A stretch of DNA of 64,000 nt from Datisca glomerata (lineage: Eukaryota > Streptophyta > Magnoliopsida > Cucurbitales > Datiscaceae): positions 1,800,237 through 1,864,236 of the forward strand of contig QANY01013337.1 in assembly GCA_003255025.1 (NCBI GenBank), written 5' to 3'. The first letter of the stretch is position 1. Every line of letters starts with the position of its first letter. Positions 10,165 to 23,049 of the stretch are shown piece after piece. Both the position numbers and the translations under genes were made by a program. The notes beneath the pieces are model-generated. The model was given only the letters and a program-made list of their open reading frames with translations, was not told where the DNA came from and did not search any database.

Positions 10165-11098
10165 CAAAACCAGTACGGGAAGAGAAAACCGAGTCACATT
10201 TGAGATTCACCATCTCTTCCCCAGGCGCAATACACGACGAATGGGGAGAAAAACTCGAGGCTTCAGCAACAGGACGACAAGAGCTCGAAGAAAATTCATC
10301 CAGATTATCGATTGGTAAGCGTTCACGATTTAGGTCAGAAAATTCCATCTAGTATTTATCAAGCTTGAAAAATTGTTGAGATAGGGTTACAAATTTGTTT
10401 TTCAAAGACAAATTTGTTCCTACATTTCTAGATTTCCCAACATAGATAGAAGAAAAATTGTTGATATCTCTTCTTTCCATCTATATGATTTCTCATATCT
10501 GAAATTTGCTTCTGGATCCAAGAACAAAATGACTCATTCTCATCTGATTTTGCTTTCAGGCCGAACTTGGAGGAAAACCAGCACCTATCACTCCAATCAT
10601 AACCAACAATCGCATGGTAAGTACTCTTCTCCCTATGCATGCATACTGAACGAGTTGGATCTGGAGAGATGTGTTTTTATGAGAGGTTCTGTTTAATTGG
10701 AAGAAAATTGTTAGCTGCTCTCCGTGTGAAATGTTGATCTTTGAAGGAATAGAGGCATGCCACACTGTTTTTCAGAAATTAGGGTGAATAGCTAGCTGAG
10801 AAGATGAACCTTTGAACCTGTATTTTAGCTTTGTGTAAGATGTGATAGTAGGATTTAGCTGAAAAATCACCATTATTGTCAGGCCAAACTATAGAATCCT
10901 AAAGGAGAAATTAGAAATAGGAATAACATAGATAACCCTAGCAATCCAAAGAGGAAAAACAGAATCTATTAGGCTTTTATTCTATAACAGAGAATTATTG
11001 TAAAAAAGATCAGAAACAATGTTAATATCAGATTTAAAGCAACTAGATAAATCCCTAAAACCAGGAACCTAGCCATGATTCCAAACACTAATAGTATC

Positions 11099-11587
11099 TC
11101 ACTCATGCACACTGTAGCTCATACCGCCAAGAGGAACAAAAAGAGAAAATGGGGTTCTGCTCTCTCTGAGTTCGTATTTCCCAACTTATAATGTTTGGTA
11201 TTATTCCTTGCACTATAGTTTCCTTGTTAAAAAATCAATGTTATTCTTTCAGTCTTATCTCATTCTTATATTCTTATACTTCACATGGATTTCTAACTGA
11301 CGCCATTATATCAGTCTTTTATCTCCTTCTCCCCCATTACTGTTCTGGTTTTTTTGTTGAGACAGGAAGTAGTTTTCTTTGCGATTTTTCTTACTTCCAT
11401 TCATTCGTTATTGATAATTTCTTTTACTCATCGTTGTCGTTCTCAGGTAAATAACTCAATATTTTTCTGCTGATCCTTTGTGCTTTAATGGCCCATTTTT
11501 TAATAAAGAGCATATATTGTTGCCTATGCACCGTTTTCATGGTTTCCTTGGATTTCTGAGAAAAAGTTGTAGTTCTCTCCTCCGTCT
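11099..11587 (+). other. Upstream region of the PPR gene
   Basis: This stretch separates the LINE fragment from the PPR start codon and probably holds the promoter and 5' leader. It has CT-rich patches but no convincing TATA box. A short open frame at 11191-11454 has no recognisable content. Confidence 0.4.
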
Positions 11588-14519
11588 ATGAAATTTTTAG
11601 ATCGGTGTTTGTTCGTCAAAGGTGTACATTCGCTTCGTCCATATAAAGAAAGGAGACCCATAAACGTATTTAACCAAAAATTGAGGAAAGCAGATAAGTC
11701 GGTTGAGAGAAAAGATGTAGATCCTAAGCTTTACATGAGGGATACTATTAGGAATATATACAATGTTCTGAGGAATTCCACTTGGGATTCTGCTCAAGAA
11801 CACCTGGAGAGGCTCTCTATCAGATGGGATTCGTACACAATCAATCAGGTTTTGAAAACCCATCCACCCATGGAGAAGGCTTGGTTGTTTTTCAATTGGG
11901 CTTCTAAGCATAAAAGCTTTAAGCATGATCAATTTACTTACACCACAATGCTGGATATTTTTGGAGAAGCAGGGAGGATTTCATCAATGAATTATGTCTT
12001 TGTACAGATGCAAGAGAAGGGCGTAAAGATTGACGCTGTTACTTATACCTCATTAATGCATTGGCTTTCTAATTCTGGGGATGTTGATGGGGCAATGAAG
12101 CTATGGGAAGAAATGAAAGCCAAAGACTGCTCTCCCAGTTTAGTTACATATACAGCATATATGAAGATTTTGTTTGATAATAATAAAGTGGAGGAAGCCA
12201 TTGACGTATACAAGGAGATACTCAAATGTGGATTTTCTCCAAATTGCCATACTTACACCATCTTAATGGAGCACCTTATGGGGTCTGGTGAGTGCAAGCC
12301 TTCTTTGTATTCCATTTCGATGTTTGCTTAAATGCACGCGTGCAAGAGTAGGTCTTTTCTGGTAATTAGTTATTCCCATGCCAAGGTTTACAATGAATTT
12401 TTACTGAGTTGATTTGTTATCTCCGTGGAAGGCCATTTTCTTTGCAATGGTAAAAGTCAGGCTTGCAACTAAGAAGTTTGCAGGTCCAAGGCCTGATAAC
12501 AGCCTATTTTTGCTTAATTTATAACTTATATCACTTATAAATTTATATCATTTTCAGGTCCAAGGCCTATAATTTTCTTCATATAATTTATGTTGACTTT
12601 CCACCGTGTAGTATGATACTATGATGAGATAAAATAAGTTAAAGTTATGGCATTATGGAAAAGCTTCTGCTTCAATTTCTAAGCTGTCTTAGAAAGACGC
12701 AAAAAGAAAAAGAGATTTATGTTCTTTGTTCTCAAAAGCTCTAGAATTACGTCCTTTACAAATTCATGAAAATTAACAGAGAGGAATGTTGTTCAACACT
12801 CTCTTAGTCAAAGAAATAACTTTACAGTATCTACATCCCACAAGAAACTCTCCATTGAGAAAGGCATTGTCCAATCAATTCCACATTATGTTAGATAACA
12901 TCCCCAAAACATTATTACGGACCTCGTTTTTTGGTATCCATCAGTGTCCTGACCACTGACCAGCTTATGCATACCTCGACTCACGAAGAGTGATACATGT
13001 ATGTCATGATTTCAGTATGGATGTGTATGTGCTGTTTTAGATGTTTTGCAGTTAATTTTAAATACTTTATATGTGCTTAAGCTCTTGACAAACTAATAGA
13101 TCACGATTGGATACTTAGGATGTTCATACCTCTTGTTCGGGTCTTTGTGTTTAAAGAGTTACTTTTACATGAATATAAAACACTCACCATGTTACCAGTG
13201 GAATAATATAAATAGTCATATTCTTTGGCTCAGTATCCTTGCTCTGTTTTTACATGTCCTTGAAGAAGTTTTATTACTCTAGTACTCGTGGACTATATTT
13301 TATTTGTCTATAGTTGATTTTGTCAGTTACCGCCTCCAAGCTTTTTGCGGGGAAAAGAGCAAGGAATAGAGGGAGGGGAGAGAAAAAGATGGACTAAAAC
13401 GGTTATTATATCATATATATTGATTGTTTGCTTTTAATCAGAATTTGTGTGCAGCCTTCGCTGGAGTATTAAGGTTTTCTCATATATTTGTTTCTCCTGT
13501 GATGGTTTTCAGGTAGATATATAGAAGCCCTTGGGATTTTTGACAAAATGCAAGAAGCTGGGGTACACCCTGATAAAGCTGCTTGCAATATTTTGATTGA
13601 AAAATGTTGTAAATCCAGGGAGACACTTTCAATGACAAAAATCCTCGAGTATATGAAAGAAAACCACTTGGTTCTTCGTTACCCTGTGTTTCTTGAAGCA
13701 CTTGAAACTTTAAAAAATGCCAGGAAAAGTGATTCCCTCCTTAGGCAAGTTAATCCTCATATTTCTACCGAGTATATCAGTAAGGAAGTGGCAGTTGAGT
13801 TTGGTAAGGATTCTATTGATACTTCTATTACAGATACAGGTTTGGTTTCACTTCTTTTGAAAAAGAAGAATCTTAATTCGGTCGATCACTTGCTCATTGG
13901 GATGCTGGATAAGAATATCAAATTAGATTCTGAAATCATCTCAACCATCGTCGAGGTCAATTGCAGTCTAAACAGACCTGATGGTGCTTTATTGGCCTTC
14001 AAATATTGTCTAAGAGTGGGTGCAATCATTAAAAGAAATGCATGTATTGACTTGATTGGAATTTTAATCAGATCAAATTTACTTTCAAATGTGTTGGATG
14101 TTGTTCAGGAAACCATTCGGGTTGGACATTCTCTTGGAGTTTACCTTTCTGCCCTTTTAATATATAGGTTTGGCAAAACTAGAAAGCCTCATTCTGCTGT
14201 GAAGATTTTTAACTTATTGCCTGATGATCTGAAGTGTACTGCAACTTACACTGCTCTGATGAGTGCCTATTTTTCTGCTGGGAATGATGAAAAAGGACTC
14301 AAAACTTTCAAAATCATGCAAAAGAAAGGGCTTGCTCCATCTATTGGCACATATAATGTGCTTTTAGCTGGTCTTGAAAAAAGCACAAGAATCTCTGAAG
14401 CAGAAATATATAGAAAGGAGAAGAAGAGTTTACAGACTCTTGGTCAAACTAACGTTACAAAAGCTATGGAGGAAAGGATTTGTGATCTTCTATTTGGTGG
14501 AAATTTGGGTATCCGATAA
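11588..14519 (+). CDS. P-class pentatricopeptide repeat (PPR) protein, two exons
   Basis: Exon 1 is 11588-12287 and exon 2 is 13513-14519. The intron starts GTGAGTG and ends TTTTCAG, and splicing keeps the frame (Gly codon split 1+2). The product is 568 residues. The N-terminus is basic (MKFLDRCLFVKG), fitting an organelle presequence. From about residue 113 there are five consecutive 35-residue P-type PPR motifs: DQFTYTTMLDIFGEAGR, DAVTYTSLMHWLSNSGD, SLVTYTAYMKILFDNNK, NCHTYTILMEHLMGSGR and DKAACNILIEKCCKSRE. Two more lie near the C-terminus (TATYTALMSAYFSAGN, SIGTYNVLLAGLEK). PPR proteins bind organelle RNA in a sequence-specific way and act in its processing, stability or editing. There is no E or DYW domain. 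The intron interrupts the fourth motif. If it were retained, translation would stop at 12331. The target RNA cannot be read from the sequence. Confidence 0.9.
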
Positions 14520-16180
14520 TATCTTGGGCCAATTCCTTCAACATGGACTTCCATTTTAGAAACTCAGAAAACTCTTAATGAGAACTCAGAGTATCCTCCT
14601 TAATGGGCAAAGTCCAGTGCCAAAACGTAAGGGTGTTCTGCATTGCACTCTTGCAACGATGTGTGTTGTTACTTTACTACATTTCCATCAAGGGCATATC
14701 AAGTTAATATCCTCTTTGTGGATTATGATGCCCTATTGGAAGGAATAGCTGCGGAAATACCTTGGCAAGGAAGCAGGAGAATCCAAAACGGAGGAGATGT
14801 TTCATTCCTGTTAAGCAGTGTTCTCTCTGGAACTAGGTATTCTAGTCATTTTGAATCTTCTTTTTGCTCAGAAGCATTCTGCCCCGTGATACCGCTATAT
14901 CATTCAACTCCGGTTATAAAATACCGCTCTTCCAGGCTTTATATACCCAAAATTTGCCGCAGTAAGTGACGCTTCTGATAATGCAATAACTCGGAGATGG
15001 CACAAGTTTGATATTTCAGGTGAGCAATTTAGTTCGTCTTTTGTACATCTGAGCTTTCGTTCAATCTTCTTTTGAGAATTAAGATTATCTGCCGTGGCAA
15101 TGGTGTCCCTTCTTTAGCAGCTTTACTATAAGAATTTATGGAAAATGACAGGTTTTAATGGCGGAGTTAAGTAAATGGCGATACGATTTATTTATTTTTG
15201 TAAAAGTATTTGAATTTTTAAAATTCTTACATGAAACCACCGGTGGTTCCATGTGTTTTACTCACATAAATTGAGCATTTTTCAGCCATTTTTATTAATT
15301 TTTAATTGTTCAGTAATTTACTTTACTCCCCTTCAAAAATTAAAAATGAGTCTTTCCTCTTATTTTCTGAACGTATACTAATCAGGCCATCGACGCATTT
15401 TAAAATCCTTTTTAAAATTAAAAAAGTATCCCGTCTTAGGGAGAGGCAGGAACAGGCCACATTCATTAAGAAACGTCAAAAATGGCCTCAATAACTAGTA
15501 GCCACCGGCTAAGCGTATAAACGAAAGCATAAAATTACAAGTCTGTCAATTTAATGCTCCCACTACGTTTCCTTTAAAAAGGAATTCAACACAGAAATTC
15601 AACTCCCGCGCCTCTCCTTTCTGGTAGTTTCTGAAACTGAAATCATCTGAAAAAGTCAACCACAATTCCCCCATTAACGATTTTCTGCCATGTTCTCCAT
15701 CATGGTGATCGCATTACCTCAGTATAGTGTTTTAAGACGATTTCTCCCATTTTCACAGATAAAAAGTGTTGATCGAAGAAAATATAAAGACTACTCTGAA
15801 CATAGTTATTCCTAATCTTACGAGGTATGTCGGTATAAATTCATCTAGATTTTTGCATTTGAAACTATTATTGTTTAAATCTCATCTACATTTGACTTTT
15901 TTTTTTTTGAAATTTCTACCATTAAGTTTGTGTGAATTCAAGTTTTTATAGTAAATTTCTAATTTTTCTGAAGTTGATTAGTTCTTATTCAAGTATATAT
16001 ATAGCATGCTAAACATGCTAGTCTCTAAAATTTATTTAGATCCTGATGAAATTTTTAAACTGAAAATATGAAATTAATTGTTAAATTTTAATGTAGTATA
16101 TATATATATATGTATGAATCATGATTTGTAGACAAAATATGGTGTTTATGTATATTGCATAATGGTATGCGTAGGTAAGA
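14520..16180 (+). other. PPR 3' region and AT-rich intergenic DNA
   Basis: The first 500 bases are probably 3' untranslated sequence; a 108-codon frame at 14643-14969 has no family resemblance. Beyond 15050 the DNA is AT-rich with no gene I can support. Confidence 0.4.
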
Positions 16181-16199
16181 AAAAGTTAAATAACTTACG

Positions 16200-16990
16200 T
16201 GAACTTTTTTTTTGATCTGCCTGAGTACTAAGGAAGACAATACTTATCTCTTGACAGAGAGATGTCATCTATCTATTGTATCATTATTAGTTTTACTTTT
16301 AATTAAAGTTGTGATGGGTCGCATCAAATTTATTTTTTAATTAAAAAAATAATCATTTATTACACATTTCATTAAAAAAGTCATTTATTAAAGATGAATT
16401 TTTTTATTAGATCACCTCAACGATCAAGAGGCGTTTCTCTTCTCAGGTTAGGAGGCAAGTATTGCACTTACTAAAGATTTTAAAGTTATGGATGAGTATG
16501 TATAATATATAGATCTTGAAATTGTTTGATTATTGTATGAACATCGCACCAATGAAGAAACTTTTGGTACTCAAATATGTACTTCATTCACACTTAATTT
16601 GTTCTTTAATGTCGGTCTTCCGAAAAATTGTTTGATATGTTTAATGTATATAATGAATATTGCGGTATTATGAACTGGAATTATAATGTATTTTATGATT
16701 ATTACTTTCATGTATATATTTGATACACTACCAAATCTATTTGTATGTATAATATTCATGTATGTAGTATGTGAACTGTTAATACTATGTATCTTTTCAT
16801 AAACTGTAATATTATGTATTGTATTATTGTGTGGACAATATTTCACTCCTCATCAGGCCAGAAGGTGATCCTTAGTTGACTCAATAAAAAATATTTTGTA
16901 CTATTTAATTTAAGTTGTGATGGATCCAATTGAATAAAATATTTTTAGTGGATCTCATCATAAATATTTAAATAGAAGGCTCAAATAAGC
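16200..16990. mobile_element. Two MITE-like sequences of one family, degraded
   Basis: 16230-16450 contains a central AT-rich segment and ends TTTTTTTATTAGATCACCTCAA followed by AGAGG..TCTC sequence. 16845-16990 is a related piece in the opposite orientation: the reverse complement of 16870-16930 reads CATCACAACTTAAATTAAAT, close to CATCATAACTTAAATTAAAT inside the MITE at 24243-24475. Internal similarity is clear and the ends are not. Confidence 0.45.
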
Positions 16991-19105
16991 AAATATGTCA
17001 CTATATAAAAATAAAGTAAAAAATGACAAAGTTGTAAATTTTGCACAAATGTCTGAATTTTATAATGGCATACCTTTAAAATCTAAAAATTATTATAAAT
17101 AGACGAGATTGTCCTCACTAATAAGGGACGAAAATCACCTCATTCACGTAACAAAACTGAGTGTAAAATGTTACATAGTTTATAAATATATACTTTATGA
17201 TATATAAAATATATTGTGTTATGCATATTTACTGTAATATATTTTAATACTATCAGTATATCATAATATATATATAGTATATTTTTACCTACTATTAATA
17301 TATCGTAGTATATTTATAATATATTTTCATACACTATTAGTATATCGTAATATATATATATATAGTATAGTTCTATGTACCATATGGTACCATACTCCTT
17401 TCCACACCCAAACCTGACCCCCCTTCTCCATCCCCCTCGCTTGAAAATTAGAAATAGATGGAGGAAGAGAATTGTTACATAAAAAAGAAGAAAGATTAGT
17501 GTACTTTATTTCAATTGTTGATCAATTTCGTATAAACTTCTATAGAGGATGAAGATAAATTTGCAAAGTTTGCCGGGAGAAAATCAAAATCAAATTCGAA
17601 TAAACTGTTTGAATTTGTCGAGAATATAACCAAACTCAGTCTAGATAAAAAATGTAGTTTCAGAATTTTTGAAACAAAATGAATGAAGATGAAGATGAAA
17701 ACTCAAATCAATAAAGCTTTAAAACTCTAATACAGAAGCAAGAGGAAGGAAGAATAATGTACTTAAAAAGGACAATTGTTGTGCAATCCCGCATAAAATT
17801 TCTACAGAAAAATGTTGATAGATTCGTCAAATTCGCCCAATAAACAATTGCGAAATCTAACAAACTTACAGATGATAGTAATCAAAATCAACAAAAAAAA
17901 ACTTACTATTTGTGTTACAAATCTTTGAGAAATAACGCACTGAAGAATAAGATTAAAAGCGAAAATCAATGGAGCTGAAAAATCAGTTATTCAATTGCAA
18001 TTTGGAAAGGCATGAAGGGAGAGCTGTGGGAAGAGAAAGGAAGAAGAAAAAGAAAGAACATAAGAGACAAAATCAGTTATAAAAAGAGCGTATAAGTAAT
18101 CTAATATAGAGAATCATAACTAACTAATTTAGTTTTCCTATGGTCATATCTGTAAAATAACAAAATAAAAAATATTAACCAAAAGTTAAACTTAAACTAG
18201 TTTAATTCTTTAATTTTTTCTAAATAAAAAGTGATATAACAAATGATTTTTTTTATTAGGTCAACCCAGTGATCATGAGAGAAGTATTGTCCTTATTATA
18301 TATGATCGTGTATATCTTGTGCAAACAATTAGTGAATTAAATGCATGTACGTAATCTATGAACTGTTTATATAAAATATAAGTTTTCCCATGTATATATT
18401 ATTTAAACTGTTAATACCGCTGTATATTTTCATAAATTGTATTATTACGTATATTGTAATTTACTGTATACATAATAACAGGAAAATTCTTCATTCCTTA
18501 AAAATCATTTGTGGATGCCATCTTTGCATATTTCAAAAATCAATGTGATTTCAACTTCAAAAGATAGTCTAGGTACCCAACTTGACAATTTAGACAATCT
18601 TGATTGAGGCACATATCAGACAAACGTTATCAAGTTCTCTTCCCAATTACACAAAAACTTACAGGTAGTTTATAAGGTAACGCATAAGGTTGATGACAAA
18701 TAATTTAAAGATTCTTGGCAAGCAAGTTGGAACAAACATAGACTTAGATCATGTATGTTAGATGATGAAGAGTAGTTTGAAAATTACTATTTATGGTAGA
18801 TTTTACTATGATATAACATTGGATTATATAGATAGATTTCATCGTAAATCAAATTACCAAATTCAAAAGGAAAAGACTGATGGCTTCCCATTGGCTTAGA
18901 TAATAACTTTAAAAATCGATATATTCATATTCGGTAAATGTAAAAAAATGGAGAATACTTCAGATTAAATATTTTAAACTATCAAAGAAAATTAAAGAAC
19001 TTAAGAAATAGGGAATCAATATTGAAACTCAAACCCATAAGACGTCAAACTCAAATCCATAAAAGTTAAAAATTTTGTGGCTAAAACGTGGTCAAGAAAC
19101 GAACT
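16991..19105. other. AT-rich intergenic DNA with a 43-bp tandem array and a MITE piece
   Basis: 17245-17365 holds three to four imperfect units of about 43 bases with the core TATTAGTATATCGTAATATA at about 17251, 17293 and 17336. 18220-18290 contains TTTTTTTTATTAGGTCAACC and AAGTGATATAACAA, matching the MITE family at 24 kb. 17390-18150 is purine-rich without a supported gene. Confidence 0.4.
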
Positions 19106-19243
19106 ATTAAATTCTTGAACAATCACTAGTGTTGAAGCAGAATCTGTTCATTTTGAGGATTTTGTGAAACCCAACTTCTCTATGCATTACGAACTCTAAT
19201 TGCCTGTGAGAGAGAGAACGAACCAGGATCTCATTCCGCGACA

Positions 19244-19245
<2 letters not shown>

Positions 19246-19305
<60 letters not shown>
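19246..19305. repeat. (CT)30 microsatellite
   Basis: An uninterrupted CT dinucleotide run of about 60 bases. A short GA run lies upstream at 19207-19216, so the two could pair in a transcript. Long CT runs are common in plant 5' leaders. Confidence 0.98.
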
Positions 19306-19308
<3 letters not shown>

Positions 19309-19309
19309 C

Positions 19310-19345
19310 TGTTAGTCGGCAATGAGCATCCAGGATCTCAGGTTT
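19310..19345 (+). other. Possible leftover first exon (ATG plus splice donor)
   Basis: Just after the CT run, ATGAGCATCCAGGATCTCAG (19322-19341) would encode MSIQDLR and is followed at once by GTTTGT, a usable donor site. The CT-rich leader, short first exon and donor resemble the start of a plant gene. I see no matching second exon downstream before Gypsy sequence begins, so this may be a gene-start relic or chance. Confidence 0.25.
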
Positions 19346-20629
19346 GTTGTTCGATTTTATTGTCTCAGAAATTAACGAGCACCAGTAATCCCTCTTTTAC
19401 TTTCAGGCTCTCCGATTAACTAAAGCTTCATCTCTAATTATTTTATGTGTGATTGTAATTGGTGTTATTATAATTGGTGCGAGCTGGAATTTAGGGTTCA
19501 AATAAGAAATTTGGTCCAAAATTTTCGTTTTTTGTTGTATGAAGTTAAGTTCTCTGATGTAACTCTGAAATGAACCCGGAAATTTGAAAATATGAAAATT
19601 TTTAATTTACAAACCGGACAAGGGCCAAAATGAAATGACAACTTTGGAGGGAACAGTTCAGCTTCTTAAGTCTAGAAAGGATGAGTAATTTTGTTCTGAA
19701 AGTGATGTTAAATATAAAAAATAAGACTAATAGAACAATTGAAACCTTATTGGTTTTGATTAATATTTCATAAAAATTTCCAAATGTTTCTATGCATACC
19801 TTTTTCAAAAATACTCTTTCTTTCTTGAATTATAATTTAAAAGTAAAACAATCAATAATATATATATATATATATCTAAAGAAAAAATGAAATAAAAAAT
19901 AAACAGGGGTTGACATCACCCTCTGTAATTTTTTTGTATTCTATGTTTTTTAGCTTTTTTGTTTTTTTATTGTTGTTGGCCTTTTATTTTTGTTTTTGGT
20001 TTTTTGTTTTTGTTTATTTTTTCTATTTTTAGTAGATATTATTGATTTATTTTAATTTATTTTTGTATATCTTTTTAATTATTTCACGTATTGTTTCATT
20101 ATTTTTACTCTTCATATTATTTTTAAATTTATCATATCTAACATTTCTTTCGATTATTCTTTCTTTTCCTTTATAGTTGTTATCTCTTCTTATTTATTTT
20201 TGTATTATTGTCATATCGTCACGATTGTATGTGATTATTATTTCATTCTTTTATAATCATAATTAACGTTTATAAATTAAAATCATAACAAATTGATTTA
20301 ATTTTGTTAATTTCTTTATTTAGTTTTCACTAAAAAAAAATCCGATGAAAGATTTTGAAATTTTTGGGATATCAAATTTTTCGAACTACCGAGATGAGAA
20401 GTTATTTTTAGGATACCGAGAGTAATTCTAATAATACTTTGATTTAAGAAAATATAAAAAAATAAAAATAATTTTACAACGGTCTTTGTACCACCCATTA
20501 AAGTCATTTATTCGCTCATTTTTATGAAGTAAAATATACCAAAATAGGACATTTAAAGTTGAATTTCTATAACATTATTTTAAAAAATAATTTGGATAGC
20601 ATTTGATTAAATTCGGTAACCGTTTTTCT
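19346..20629. other. AT-rich DNA, possibly part of a Gypsy LTR
   Basis: No gene is supported. The T-rich stretch 19920-20300 and the sequence running into the leader at 20640 may be the body of an LTR whose 3' end is the next feature, but its start is not identifiable. Confidence 0.35.
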
Positions 20630-20850
20630 TAATGGGTGTTGCGGGGTATTAATACCTTCCCCACACGTAAATGACTCTCGAACCAGCTTTAAATTTTCGT
20701 AGACCAAAATATTTGATTTTAAAATTAGGTGACCAGTCATTCCTTAAAATGCTTGGTGGCGATTCCGAATTTTCTTTTTTCAAAATGATTTTTCAATCGC
20801 CGTTCCGCGTCGCATGCACGTTGCGACAGCTTGGCGATTCCACTGGGACA
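20630..20850 (+). mobile_element. Ty3/Gypsy (Tat-like) LTR end and primer-binding region
   Basis: The block contains GGGTATTAATACCTTCCCCA, GACTCTCGAACC, GGTGACCAGTCA and GGTGGCGATTCCGAATTTT, and ends with TGGCGATTCCACTGGGACA (20832-20850). I recognise this series as the conserved U5/leader of Tat-type plant Gypsy elements. The last block resembles the sequence following the 5' LTR at 36154, fitting a primer-binding site. Confidence 0.6.
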
Positions 20851-21675
20851 AACAATTGGTCTAACAATTTTTAGATCGATAGAGAGTCAAGCCAAAATTT
20901 CATCATATGATATTCTTTTGTGTGGTTCTTTGTTTGTTTATTTGATTCATTATTTTTTTTAATTAATGCTTGTAATTTTATATAGTTCTTTTTTTATGAA
21001 GTATCTTTCTTTACATAATTTTCAATTTCATACAGATACACTAGCCTTATACCCGGGCTTTCCTTTTAGGATTAGCGAGGATGAGCTGTAGAATGCCTTC
21101 GTGGAATTCCGCTTCCTGTGCAGGCTCATGAAAGTTCTCACTCAGGTAAACCCTTTCAGGATACCGTTTGGGGGTCCCTGTTACTGATAATAGTGAGGAT
21201 AACCTGAAAGCCTATTAAGAGATCTGAGAGCCCAACCACACATGAATTTTGTTCTTAGAGCCCATCTCATGACCAATGTTTGATAAAAATTGAGATTCTA
21301 CTTAATTATGATATCATGACTAATTTTGTTCATGTATATATGTCCTACGCTCTTTAAAAATATCTATTCTTTCCCATTGTTTTACTTCTGACGTCGTCTT
21401 TCTTTTTTGCATACATGTATCACGTTGCATAATAGGGATTGTAAAGAAGTATTCAATTCATTCATATTTTAGAGACAATGACTTCTATTCCGAGTGTGAT
21501 AGAAGATTAAGTTACAGTAGCCCAGTGGTCAGAGGAAACGTAAAAATGAAAATAAGATTGTCTGAAAAAGGAGGATGTCATTCTTCTACCTTTAATCACT
21601 AAGATAGAGTTCTCACACACTGACTTGGAGAGGTTGAAGAAGATATGAGATGATTTTTCACCAGAGTAGAAAAAT

Positions 21676-22217
21676 TTGTTTGTCGACGAATATGGTCACA
21701 TCGCTTGTCTTCTGTATATTACAGTCAATGCTCCCGCTCTTAAGGCTTTAATGCATTTCTGGGACGCTCTGTACAAATGTTTCACCTTTGGAACAATTGA
21801 TCTTACTCCTACAATTGAAGAATATCAAGCTCTACTGAACGTCCTGCTGCAAAGCACAGATAAAGTTTATAATTACGACAAAAAGCTCACATTGAAAAAA
21901 GCTTTATCCAAGCTCTTGGGTACTGCCCATGCATCTGAGATTGAGAAAATATTGAAAGCTAAAGGGGGAATGAGTGTGTGCCGCTGGATGACTTCCTAGA
22001 TCTCATCCAAAACGCCTTGAAGGAAGATAAATGTATGTTTCTTCATGCTCTGTGTATATATGGCACCGTGTTGTTTCCAAAGATTCAAGGTTATGAGGAT
22101 GAACATGATGTTAACCATGTTATCTCAATTCTAACTGAAACTTTTCGTTCCTTAAATCACATACGAGTGCTTAGAAAATGGAAGTTCATCGGCTCTTCAT
22201 CTCTTTTATCTATTTAG
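21676..22217 (+). pseudogene. Gypsy-associated gag-like domain (DUF7745-like), frameshifted
   Basis: Two overlapping frames carry one protein: 21676-21999 with YGHIACLL, ALKALMHFWDALYKCFTFG and DLTPTIEEYQALL, and 21978-22217 with PLDDFLDLIQNALKEDKCMF, LHALCIYGTVLFPK and ILTETFRSLNHIR. The pattern matches the N-terminal domain found before gag in many plant Tat/Gypsy elements and annotated as DUF7745 or plant-mobile-domain-like. The frame changes near 21985, and nothing of gag-pol follows. With the leader at 20.63-20.85 kb this is the 5' end of a dead element. Confidence 0.65.
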
Positions 22218-23040
22218 AAACTGGAAGTTCCTTAATCTTTTTTTTTGGGTCAAATCGTTGAGATGGACATTTTTTTCCTTAACCTCCTTTCTTTTAGACT
22301 AGGTAATAACACATGCGTTGTTGCACCATTTATGTAACTTTTGTATCTATTTTTTCCATAATCTATAAAGTGAAAATACTGATTATAGACATTATTTGTG
22401 AAGTATGATTATTGAAATTAAAAATCAAAGAATTAGGTAATTAAATGGAGAATATATGTATTCCATTATGTGTATTAATGAAATTATAACATGAAACTAA
22501 TAGTATTGGATAAATGGTTAAAATGAATTACACAATAAAAAAGTTTAACCTCGTCACTGTGCCTTTTGACCACATGAATTGATAAAAGTTGCACTTGCGT
22601 GCGATAAAGTGCTTCGGTGGTGACATTGACAAAGCTCCAAGTTGCATAATGCTTGGACTCGATGTTTAACTACGTTTACGTTGTTTTCTAACAAAAAATT
22701 TTGGAAAAACTCTACGGTGTTAACCGAGTATCAGTATTGAAAATTTATTTATCATTAGACTATCACATATGATATGATGTGAGGTAACTCCATAGTAGAT
22801 GTACTTCTAGCTAGTGATTAAATAGTAAATACGGATCATCTGCATCGACAAATGTGGTAGTTGAATCAGATCTGACCATTTGTCTTGACCTAGATAGATC
22901 GGATCTGGCCCATTACTAAAGTGTAAAGGAAGTTTTGTTTTGCCTTCTCTTAATCTAATCTGGTCTGTCCAGATTTACATGGACGGATTGGATTGAATCT
23001 GCTCTAACATTACTTAACAACGACAAACGATCCTGATCTA
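22218..23040. other. Intergenic DNA, nothing recognised
   Basis: AT-rich sequence without a supported gene or a clear repeat. Confidence 0.4.
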
Positions 23041-23049
23041 TAGTGAGTA

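Larger units (their letters stand above)
8460..11098 (-). mobile_element. Truncated LINE fragment interrupted by a foldback element (copy 1 of a duplicated block)
   Basis: Outside 8588-10164 the block is the 3' part of a plant LINE ORF2 on the minus strand: a zf-RVT-like region (10428-10790, with CWFSSKFGLKAK and FFYLCWEIWK), the start of an RNase H domain (10165-10400, NLKCDSVFSSRTGF) and its continuation (8460-8587, HGELLAFKEAF). It matches 45648-47567 closely: two amino-acid differences in the 70 codons at 10428-10640. The match stops at 11098 on one side and at 8460 on the other, where Gypsy integrase sequence begins. It lacks a 3' tail. Confidence 0.85.

Noticed and set aside
14643..14969. 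108-codon frame downstream of the PPR stop
   Set aside because: It lies in the probable 3' untranslated region and has no domain similarity.
19107..19322. Frame encoding an Arg-Glu repeat
   Set aside because: It is the translated (CT)30 microsatellite.
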